In this document: positions 1-5,710 of the stretch, in pieces
Numbering within the stretch: position 1 is the stretch's first letter
Layout of the letters: each line of letters begins with the position of its first letter
From: an uncultured Alphaproteobacteria bacterium
Lineage (GTDB): Bacteria; Pseudomonadota; Alphaproteobacteria; Puniceispirillales; UBA1172
Length of the DNA: 6,507 nt
NCBI GenBank assembly: GCA_937952245.1
Contig: CALFYS010000083.1
Span: 1 to 6,507 of the forward strand
Direction of reading: 5' to 3'
Made by a program: the position numbers and the translations under genes
The notes under the pieces: generated by a model
What the model saw: the letters and a program-made list of their open reading frames with translations, nothing else
Databases searched by the model: none
What the model was told of the DNA's origin: nothing

Positions 1-31
1 TTATAATATCACGCAATTCTTATGAAAAGAA

Positions 32-670
32 ATGAGATTAACCATGCCCGCCCAATGGCTCGCCCAAAGGCCCACCCAATGGGATAAAATCACCACCAAT
101 AAAGATCAGCGGAAAGCGGTGATCACCACAGCAGAGCCAGGTTTTGCTTTGGTCGCGGTGTTGTTTTTATCGGTGATTATCACCGCCATGATCCCCATGA
201 TGATCAATTTTAACAGGGAATCAGTGACAGCGGTTCAGCGCGGCCAATCGCAAGCGGTTGCCGCGGAATATGCCAAGCAAATTTTCATGATGGCGCATAC
301 GGAATTGATGATGCACCAAGGCTTGCCGCAAGGATGGTCACAAGGAAATTCCAGTGATCTCAGCACCACCTCTGCGATTGAAGATATTGGCAATTGTTCG
401 GGCTATCTTGATCTTGATGAAACATGGAACAGCGCCGATGCTCGGATTTCATGGATGCAGATTGATGACGCGACCAGCGCCGCCAATGATAGCAAAGTGA
501 TCGCCGGCATCACCCGCACCAGTTATGGCGATGTGCCTTATGATCATTATATCGTGCTGGGATGCGCTATTACCGGCGGGCGGCTTTCCCAAGGGGCGGT
601 GATGCGCGGCGAATTTGCCATTTCCGGTCAGCAAATATTGATGCTGTCCCTTTCATCAAACACCAGTTAA
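32..670 (+). CDS. PilX/GspK-like minor pilin (pseudopilin) protein
   Basis: The 212-residue product has a prepilin-like N-terminus: a basic leader ending in Pro-Gly (36-37), then the hydrophobic helix FALVAVLFLSVIIT starting at 38, which runs to about residue 60. Prepilin peptidase would cut after Gly37, leaving Phe+1. Position +5 is Ala42, not the conserved Glu; GspK and many PilX-type minor pilins also lack that Glu, which is why I favour this class. The rest is a soluble domain of about 150 residues with two Cys (122 and 178) that could form a disulfide. By family, such proteins sit in the inner membrane and prime or cap a type IV pilus or type II secretion pseudopilus. The start is uncertain: ATG 32 forms an ATGA overlap with a plus-strand reading frame that stops at 35, as in an operon, while ATG 44 is an alternative. 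Neither has a strong Shine-Dalgarno. The 37-residue leader is long. The family call is by N-terminus only; the C-terminal domain is not recognised. Confidence 0.8.
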   Translation: MRLTMPAQWLAQRPTQWDKITTNKDQRKAVITTAEPGFALVAVLFLSVIITAMIPMMINFNRESVTAVQRGQSQAVAAEYAKQIFMMAHTELMMHQGLPQGWSQGNSSDLSTTSAIEDIGNCSGYLDLDETWNSADARISWMQIDDATSAANDSKVIAGITRTSYGDVPYDHYIVLGCAITGGRLSQGAVMRGEFAISGQQILMLSLSSNTS

Positions 671-693
671 CGCCTAAATAAGGATTGGCGTTA
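668..693. terminator. Possible weak hairpin between convergent genes
   Basis: A perfect 7-bp inverted repeat, TAACGCC (668-674) and GGCGTTA (687-693), encloses a 12-nt loop. It begins on the stop codon of the plus-strand pilin gene and lies 36 nt past the stop of the minus-strand gene, where a bidirectional terminator would be expected. Neither strand has a T-run after the stem and the loop is large, so intrinsic termination would be weak. The position is suggestive, the structure is not strong. Confidence 0.3.
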
Positions 694-696
694 TGG

Positions 697-722
697 GTTA
701 GCATAATGGCTTAGCATGATGG
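697..722. repeat. 13-bp imperfect tandem repeat, two copies
   Basis: GTTAGCATAATGG (697-709) is followed directly by CTTAGCATGATGG (710-722), matching at 11 of 13 positions. The preceding bases end in TTATGG (691-696), which may be the remnant of a third copy. The repeat fills most of the 59-bp gap between the two convergent pilin genes. It is probably a slippage duplication without function. Confidence 0.6.
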
Positions 723-729
723 TTGGGCG

Positions 730-1890
730 CTATTCGATCCTTAACCGCAAATCCCGCGACCAGACCATATTGCCGCCGCCAAGGGTGAAACGAATATCCA
801 CCTGATTGCTGGCCGATGGCGCATTGATATGAAGGTCTTCCAGCACGGCCGAAATATTATCATCACTGCGGTTGGCAAAAACGCGGCGGGTGAAACTATC
901 GCTGCCTGTATTGCTTAAAGAAAGCGACGCTCCGGTGCTGTCGCTATCAAGGCTTTCCACCACCAAATGCATGGTATCAATATCGCGGATATTAACCAGA
1001 TCAAGGGTGTTGCGGGAATTGAAGTCGTGAATATTCACCCATGATGAAGTGAAGTTATCACTGCTTGTTCCGGTGACGGTATAGACCACCGCGTCATCCC
1101 CCCTGAAAGAATCTTCAATCCCAAAATAAATCGCCGCCCCATCACGATTGCTGCCGAAATGATCAAAATAAAGCCCTTTTAAGATTGAGGCTTGCCCCAC
1201 GCCATTGGCAATAAATCGGGGCAAGATCACCCCAGCCCCGCCCGCATCACTGGCAAGGTCTGTGCCGCTGGCATCGCTTAAACAATTATCATCAGCAACG
1301 GTAAAGACCGCGGGGTCAGCATCGCTGATGGCGGTGACAATACAGCCATGACTGCCGCCCACCAAAACCACGCTGGGCATGGGTGTTGCCGTCAATGCGG
1401 TTTCAAGATCGGCGGTGGTGATGCCTTGGTCCGTGTAGCAATCACGGTCAATCGAAAAACTGGGGTCGGAGGAGGTAACAGCGGTCAGGCGGCATTGGAA
1501 ACTGCCGTTATCGTCCAGCCAATTGGCGTTACCCCAAATATTGGTCAGGGTGAAATCAGTTTCATTATCGGCGGTGTCTGGGTCATCCGCTGGCCAAACG
1601 CTGACGTTATCGCCATGAAAGCCTGTGTTGTCATGAAAATTGATGAATAACGTATCGGCGTTTGAGCGTGCGGTTTTGACATGATTGCTGGTGCCAGCTT
1701 CGCGCAAGTAATTTTCCTGCAACAGATTAAAGATGGCAAAGCCGCCGATCAGCACGATGCTCAAAAGGCTGATGGCCACCAGCAGTTCCACCAAACTAAA
1801 CCCCCGCAACAAGGCTTTTCTGGATACTGAAAACAGATGCTGGAATTTGCGATGCGCCATGGATAAAACCGAAACCTGATGCCGTGACAT
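730..1890 (-). CDS. Prepilin-type minor pilin, PilW/GspJ-like
   Basis: This 386-residue protein has a canonical class III (prepilin) signal: a basic leader ending in Arg29-Gly30, then FSLVELLVAISLLSIVLI. Cleavage after Gly30 gives Phe+1 and Glu+5 (Glu35), the Glu needed for assembly into the filament. The hydrophobic helix spans about 31-55 and is followed by an amphipathic stretch and a large Asp/Ser/Thr-rich beta-type domain. Length and N-terminus fit PilW/GspJ-type minor pilins, but the C-terminal domain cannot be assigned further. Cys133, 151, 183 and 203 form two similar Cys-bounded modules (see repeat entry), probably disulfide-closed in the periplasm. The first ATG has GAGTGAAG about 10 nt upstream. 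A second Met at residue 11 (1858-1860) would give a more usual 20-residue leader but lacks a Shine-Dalgarno. The gene converges on the other pilin gene, so the two are not one operon although they probably serve the same machine. Confidence 0.85.
   Translation of the reverse strand: MSRHQVSVLSMAHRKFQHLFSVSRKALLRGFSLVELLVAISLLSIVLIGGFAIFNLLQENYLREAGTSNHVKTARSNADTLFINFHDNTGFHGDNVSVWPADDPDTADNETDFTLTNIWGNANWLDDNGSFQCRLTAVTSSDPSFSIDRDCYTDQGITTADLETALTATPMPSVVLVGGSHGCIVTAISDADPAVFTVADDNCLSDASGTDLASDAGGAGVILPRFIANGVGQASILKGLYFDHFGSNRDGAAIYFGIEDSFRGDDAVVYTVTGTSSDNFTSSWVNIHDFNSRNTLDLVNIRDIDTMHLVVESLDSDSTGASLSLSNTGSDSFTRRVFANRSDDNISAVLEDLHINAPSASNQVDIRFTLGGGNMVWSRDLRLRIE
1273..1494 (-). repeat. Duplicated Cys-bounded module within the minor pilin
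   Basis: Two segments of the minus-strand pilin align by eye: residues 133-154 (1429-1494) and 183-206 (1273-1344). Both follow the pattern Cys-x-[LV]-Thr-Ala-[VI]-[TS]-x-x-Asp-Pro-[SA], then a [ST]-[IV] strand-like stretch, then Asp, Cys, [YL], [TS], Asp. The Cys-to-Cys distance is 18 and 20 residues. The DNA of the two copies has diverged, so the duplication, if real, is old. Each probably forms a disulfide-closed beta hairpin. Confidence 0.55.
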
Positions 1891-1930
1891 GAAAATAAAG
1901 CTTCACTCTTTTATCAGGTTTTGATCAGTC

Positions 1931-1957
1931 TTGACAGTATCCAGTCGGTGCTAGACT
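1931..1957 (+). promoter_or_regulatory. Housekeeping-type promoter for the MFS/FAD/M24 operon
   Basis: TTGACAG (1931-1937), 12 nt, then GCTAGACT (1950-1957). This closely fits the Caulobacter-type housekeeping promoter pattern, TTGAC-G/A-S, a 10-14 nt spacer and GCTANAWC. In E. coli terms it is a perfect TTGACA, a 15-bp spacer and an extended -10 (TGC-TAGACT). Transcription would start near 1964, leaving a leader of about 80 nt before ATG 2044. The downstream genes are closely spaced, so this promoter probably drives them all. The site lies in the divergent region next to the minus-strand pilin gene; I find no equally good promoter for that gene. Confidence 0.6.
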
Positions 1958-2034
1958 GTATGTTTTTTAATTTGAGTTTTCAGGGTTATGGCCTGTTTGG
2001 CTGTAATCATCTCTGGCCAATTGATTTAAGCCTT

Positions 2035-2039
2035 AGGTG
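2035..2039 (+). promoter_or_regulatory. Ribosome binding site for the MFS gene (AGGTG)
   Basis: AGGTG ends 4 nt before ATG 2044. It supports that start over the upstream TTG 1921 and ATG 1960, which lie in or upstream of the promoter's expected start point and have no Shine-Dalgarno. Confidence 0.55.
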
Positions 2040-2043
2040 CATC

Positions 2044-3306
2044 ATGCAAATCAAAGATGTTCAACATTGGTTTCAGCAACCGCATATTTTATTGATGATC
2101 ACCGCCGCCGCCATGCCGATCAGTTTTATCACATGGTCAACCTTGATCAATAATTTCGCGGTTGAACAATCGGCGTTTACCGGACGTGAAATTGGCATCC
2201 TGCAATCGTTAAGGGAAGTGCCGGGGTTTCTTTCTTTTTTGGTGGTGTATTTACTGCTGGTCTTCAATGAACAGCGGCTGGCCTTGGTGACATTGGCGTT
2301 ATTGGGGATTGGCACCGCCATGACAGGCTATTTGCCTTCTGTCATGGGGCTTTATTTCACCACGGTCTTGGCCTCTATCGGGTTTCATTATTATGAGACC
2401 TGCAATCAATCATTGGCCATGCAATGGCTTGATAAAAAAACCGCGCCTGAAATGTTGGGCAAGATATATGGTTTTGCGGCCATGGCGCAGGTCATGACGC
2501 TGTTGGCGATTTTCATCGCGGTTATGATGCTTTCGCCGCAATTGGGGATTTCTGAGATTATCGAGGGCGGGGCTTTCCCCGCGGGTCAATTCGGCTATCA
2601 GATTATGTATCTGGTGGCTGGGGTGGTGACCGTTGGTCTGGCCTTGGTGGGGCTTTTTGGTTTTCCATTATTCAAAGCCACCAACCCCCAGCGCAAATCC
2701 ATTGTTTTGCGGTCACGGTATTGGCTTTATTACGCGTTGATTTTTATGTCCGGGGCGCGGCGGCAAATCTTTGTGGTTTTTGCTGGTTTCTTGATGGTCG
2801 AAAAATTCGGCTATTCCATTGGTCAAATATCCTTGTTGTTCTTGGCCAACGCGGTGATGAACATCTGGCTGGCACCGATTATTGGCAAGATGATCGGGCG
2901 GATTGGTGAACGGGCGGCATTGATCATTGAATATATCGGGTTGATCCTTGTTTTCACCGCTTATGCTTTTGTTGAATCCGCTGCCATCGCGGCGGGGCTT
3001 TATATTATCGACCATATGTTCTTTGCCATGGCGATTGCCATCAAAACCTATTTCCAGAAAATTGCGGACCCTGCTGATTTTGCCGGAACGGCCAGCGTTT
3101 CCTTTACCATTAATCATATTGTGGCGGTTGGGTTGCCCGCGGCCTTTGGGCTGTTGTGGTTGATCTCGCCTGCGGCGGTGTTTTTATCAGGGGCGGGGAT
3201 GGCCGCGATTTCATTGCTATTGGCCTTTAACGTGCCAAGGCATCCAGACCAAGGGCAAGAGGTTGTCTTTGGTCATCGCGGTGCTGTTGGCCAAGCGGCG
3301 GAGTGA
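2044..3306 (+). CDS. MFS transporter, 12 membrane segments
   Basis: A 420-residue integral membrane protein with the length and layout of the major facilitator superfamily. Hydrophobic segments lie at about 15-35, 60-74, 79-97, 99-118, 141-163 and 185-210. A basic central loop (211-226, with Lys/Arg-rich NPQRKS and RSRYW) follows, then six more segments to about residue 400. The GKMIGRIGER stretch at 281-290 matches the Gly/Arg-rich motif A loop in the second half; the first-half motif is not obvious. A charged REVPGF stretch (57-62) opens the second helix. It is probably a proton-coupled carrier of a small molecule, with direction and substrate unknown. ATG 2044 is chosen because the in-frame extension to 1921 overlaps the promoter and reads as non-membrane sequence. 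As first gene of the operon, 5 bp before the next start, it may import the substrate that the downstream flavoenzymes and M24 enzyme process. Export is also possible. Confidence 0.88.
   Translation: MQIKDVQHWFQQPHILLMITAAAMPISFITWSTLINNFAVEQSAFTGREIGILQSLREVPGFLSFLVVYLLLVFNEQRLALVTLALLGIGTAMTGYLPSVMGLYFTTVLASIGFHYYETCNQSLAMQWLDKKTAPEMLGKIYGFAAMAQVMTLLAIFIAVMMLSPQLGISEIIEGGAFPAGQFGYQIMYLVAGVVTVGLALVGLFGFPLFKATNPQRKSIVLRSRYWLYYALIFMSGARRQIFVVFAGFLMVEKFGYSIGQISLLFLANAVMNIWLAPIIGKMIGRIGERAALIIEYIGLILVFTAYAFVESAAIAAGLYIIDHMFFAMAIAIKTYFQKIADPADFAGTASVSFTINHIVAVGLPAAFGLLWLISPAAVFLSGAGMAAISLLLAFNVPRHPDQGQEVVFGHRGAVGQAAE
3300..3303 (+). promoter_or_regulatory. Shine-Dalgarno GGAG deciding start ATG 3312
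   Basis: GGAG (3300-3303) lies 8 nt before ATG 3312, an ideal spacing. A GTG at 3303 in the same frame would overlap the upstream stop but has no ribosome binding site, so ATG 3312 is the better start. Confidence 0.65.
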
Positions 3307-3311
3307 TTGTT

Positions 3312-4439
3312 ATGGCTGATGCGTCAACAGATTTATTGATTATCGGGGCAGGGGCTGTGGGGTTGGCCATCGCCCGCAAAGCCGCGCTTGCTGGCCGTGA
3401 TGTGATCTTGGTGGAATCCAATGACAGTTTTGGCATGGAAACATCATCACGAAATTCAGAAGTGATCCACGCGGGGATTTATTACCCCGACGATTCCTTA
3501 AAAGGCCAGTTATGCGTTAAGGGCGCGATGGCCATGTATGAATTTTGTGAAGCCCGCGGCATCACCACCAAAAATTACGGCAAATTGATTGTCGCCACTG
3601 ACGACAGCCAAATCGAAGGGCTGGAAGCGTTAAAAGAAAAAGGCGAGCGGAATAACGTCCCCGGGCTTGAGATTATTTCAGGCGAAACCCTCTCCCAGAA
3701 AGAGCCTTATTTAAAGGCGGTTGCGGCTTTATATTCACCCCTGACGGGGGTGGTGGATAGCCATGGGTATATGGCGCAGCTGGAAGCCGAGGCGGAAAAC
3801 GCCGGCGCGATCATCGCCTATCAAAGCCGATTTGTATCCGCCCATCAATCTGCCCATCAATCCGCGAAAGGCTATGATGTGGTGATTGACGGCCAAGGTG
3901 AGGAGATGACCTTGTCTTGTCGGCAGATCATCAACGCCGCTGGCCATGGATCATTTCAGGTGTCGCGCAATATTGATGCGATGAATGACGCCAGCATCCC
4001 GCCGCATTACATGGCGAAGGGCCAGTATTTCACCACCACGAAAAAACCGCCGTTTTCACATTTGATTTATCCCATGCCATCGGGTGGGGGTTTGGGGATT
4101 CACCTGACCATCGACACCCAAGGCGGCGCGCGTTTTGGCCCAGACATCCAATGGGTTGATGACATGGATTACAGCGTTGACCCCAATGACCGCGATAAAT
4201 TTCATCAATTGGTTTCCAGTTATTGGCCTGATCTGGAACCGGAAGATTTAGTGCCAGCATGGGCAGGCATTCGGCCTAAAATTTATGACAATGGCAAGGT
4301 TTTTCAGGATTTCACCATTCATCAGCAATCGGACCATGGGGCTGAAGGCGTTGTTGCGCTTTACGCCATTGACTCGCCGGGCTTGACGTCAAGTTTGGCT
4401 TTGGCTGATCATGTCATGGCATTGGAGGAATTGAAGTGA
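3312..4439 (+). CDS. FAD-dependent oxidoreductase, L-2-hydroxyglutarate oxidase-like (DAO superfamily)
   Basis: The 375-residue protein begins with a Rossmann FAD site: GAGAVG at 12-17 and the ribose-binding acid Glu35 at the end of the second strand. Residues 45-58 carry SSRNSEVIHAGIYY, the signature around the flavin in L-2-hydroxyglutarate oxidase/dehydrogenase (LhgO/L2HGDH) and its bacterial relatives. A C-terminal PAWAGIRPKI segment (315-324) and SPGLTSS (355-361) close the FAD and substrate pocket. The length is slightly below the roughly 400 residues of classic LhgO. These enzymes oxidise 2-hydroxy acids or related amines and pass electrons to oxygen or the quinone pool. True L-2-hydroxyglutarate specificity is not shown, and the neighbours (a DadA-like enzyme and an M24 hydrolase) hint at another substrate. 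A 12-bp in-frame tandem duplication lies in the middle. It overlaps the next gene by 4 bp, so translation is probably coupled. Confidence 0.85.
   Translation: MADASTDLLIIGAGAVGLAIARKAALAGRDVILVESNDSFGMETSSRNSEVIHAGIYYPDDSLKGQLCVKGAMAMYEFCEARGITTKNYGKLIVATDDSQIEGLEALKEKGERNNVPGLEIISGETLSQKEPYLKAVAALYSPLTGVVDSHGYMAQLEAEAENAGAIIAYQSRFVSAHQSAHQSAKGYDVVIDGQGEEMTLSCRQIINAAGHGSFQVSRNIDAMNDASIPPHYMAKGQYFTTTKKPPFSHLIYPMPSGGGLGIHLTIDTQGGARFGPDIQWVDDMDYSVDPNDRDKFHQLVSSYWPDLEPEDLVPAWAGIRPKIYDNGKVFQDFTIHQQSDHGAEGVVALYAIDSPGLTSSLALADHVMALEELK
3837..3866 (+). repeat. 12-bp in-frame tandem repeat encoding SAHQ units
   Basis: TCCGCCCATCAA is followed by TCTGCCCATCAA and then TCCGCG. This gives Ser-Ala-His-Gln twice and then Ser-Ala, residues 176-185 of the LhgO-like protein. 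The copies differ at one base. The repeat falls between the strand ending FV and the following YDVVI strand, probably a surface loop that tolerates length change. Confidence 0.8.
4424..4429 (+). promoter_or_regulatory. Strong Shine-Dalgarno GGAGGA for the DadA-like gene
   Basis: GGAGGA lies inside the end of the upstream gene, 6 nt before the GTG at 4436. It fixes that GTG as the start and indicates coupled, efficient translation of the second flavoenzyme. Confidence 0.75.
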
Positions 4440-5680
4440 GCAAAAAAGTTGCGATATTAGGCGGCGGCATCGTGGGTGTTTGCGCCGCCCTCGAAGCCCA
4501 AAAAGCAGGGTTTGATGTTGTGCTGATCGACCGCAAAAAACCTGGGCGTGAGACGTCTTTCGGCAACGCAGGCGTGTTGTCTGAATCATCGGTGGTGGTG
4601 CTGAACAACCCCGGCTTGATCAAAGCCCTGCCGCAATTGTTAAAAAACACCAGCGTTGGTTTCCGTTACTCGCCGTGGTTTGCCTTTAAAAACCTTGGGT
4701 GGTTTTTGAAGTTTTTAAGCTATTGCACGCCCAAGAAAACACGCCACGCCGCCCACGCGTTGCGGGCGTTGATGGTCATATCGCTGGAACGTCATAAAGC
4801 CTTGATCAAAGAAGCCAAGGTCGATGACTTATTGCGCTATCAGGGCTGGCTTAAAATTTTCCGGAAAGCCTCCAGCTTTGAGAAGTTCAAAAAAGAAATG
4901 GCCATCATGGATGACGCGGGCGTGCGTTACAGCGTTTATGATCGCTCGCAAATTCGCCAATTGGAGCCGGGGTTAAGCCCAATTTATGAAAACGCCGTGT
5001 TGGTGGATGATACCTGCGGGGTCAGCAATCCGGCGAAATTAACCGATGCTTATGTTGATCTGTTCCGTGCCGCGGGCGGGGTGGTGATCGAAGACAGCAT
5101 CACAGGGCTTTCGCAAAAAGATGGCTGGCAGGTTGACCTGAAATCAGGCGATCCGATTAAGGCTGATCAAGTGGTGCTGGCGGCAGGGGCGTGGTCTGCT
5201 GAGATCGCGTCATGGCTGGGGTATCGCATCCCGATGTTGTGGGAGCGGGGGTATCACCGCCATCTGGAGCCGGCAGACGCGCCCGCGTTAAAACGCGCCA
5301 TTCATGATGTTGATGGCGGTTTTGTCATGGCGCCGATGCAAACAGGGGTTCGGATTACAACCGGTGTTGAAATGCGCGATCGCGACGCGCCGCCCAATTA
5401 CACCCAATTGGACGCGTCCATCAAAGATGCCCGCGCCCATCATGGCTTTGGTGATCCTGTTGATGCGGAACCTTGGATGGGGCGGCGTCCGACCATGGTG
5501 GATAGCCTGCCGATGTTGGGGGCGGCGCCTCGGCATGAGGGGCTGTATTTCAACTTTGGGCATCAGCATATTGGCCTCAGCATGGGGCCGGGGTCAGGGC
5601 AGGTGATCACCGCGCTTCTGGGCAATGAAAAACCGCCGATTGATATTTCGCCTTTCGCCCCGGAACGTTTTCCGATCTAA
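4436..5680 (+). CDS. DadA-like FAD-dependent D-amino-acid dehydrogenase (DAO family)
   Basis: The 414-residue product has the full layout of DadA-type enzymes, which are usually 410-430 residues. It shows the GGGIVG FAD site at 9-14, acidic Asp32 after the second strand, and ETSFGNAG at 39-46, the hallmark of this family next to the flavin. The C-terminal signature PWMGRRPTMVDSLPMLG starts at 345-346, and GHQHIGLSMGPGSG (375-388) wraps the FAD. By family it deaminates D-amino acids, or oxidises secondary amines such as proline or sarcosine relatives, to the 2-oxo or imino product and passes electrons to the respiratory chain as a peripheral inner-membrane protein. The substrate cannot be read from the sequence; absence of the dadX racemase next door argues against a plain alanine pathway. 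It starts at GTG in a GTGA overlap with the previous gene. The two flavoenzymes share a fold and could act in sequence or as partners. Confidence 0.88.
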   Translation: MSKKVAILGGGIVGVCAALEAQKAGFDVVLIDRKKPGRETSFGNAGVLSESSVVVLNNPGLIKALPQLLKNTSVGFRYSPWFAFKNLGWFLKFLSYCTPKKTRHAAHALRALMVISLERHKALIKEAKVDDLLRYQGWLKIFRKASSFEKFKKEMAIMDDAGVRYSVYDRSQIRQLEPGLSPIYENAVLVDDTCGVSNPAKLTDAYVDLFRAAGGVVIEDSITGLSQKDGWQVDLKSGDPIKADQVVLAAGAWSAEIASWLGYRIPMLWERGYHRHLEPADAPALKRAIHDVDGGFVMAPMQTGVRITTGVEMRDRDAPPNYTQLDASIKDARAHHGFGDPVDAEPWMGRRPTMVDSLPMLGAAPRHEGLYFNFGHQHIGLSMGPGSGQVITALLGNEKPPIDISPFAPERFPI

Positions 5681-5710
5681 TTCATGAGCAAATAAAATTG
5701 AGGTCATATC

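Noticed and set aside
1..35. Tail of an upstream plus-strand gene: one frame ends with TGA at 33-35 (overlapping ATG 32), another with TGA at 23-25.
   Set aside because: Only about ten codons are visible and two frames compete, so no gene can be supported; the ATGA overlap is used only as weak support for the start at 32.
1348..1650. 100-codon plus-strand open frame opposite the minor pilin gene.
   Set aside because: It is antisense to a well-supported gene with a canonical prepilin site, and its product has no recognisable features.
1921..2043. N-terminal extension of the MFS gene from TTG 1921 or ATG 1960.
   Set aside because: It would put coding sequence across a good promoter, has no ribosome binding site, and adds sequence atypical of an MFS N-terminus.
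2567..2582. GC-rich perfect hairpin GCGGGG-CTTT-CCCCGC.
   Set aside because: It lies inside the MFS coding region (Gly-Gly-Ala-Phe-Pro-Ala loop), has no T-run, and is best explained by codon choice.
3736..3752. Hairpin CACCCC-TGACG-GGGGTG.
   Set aside because: It is within the LhgO-like gene and encodes conserved-looking protein sequence; no sign of a regulatory role.
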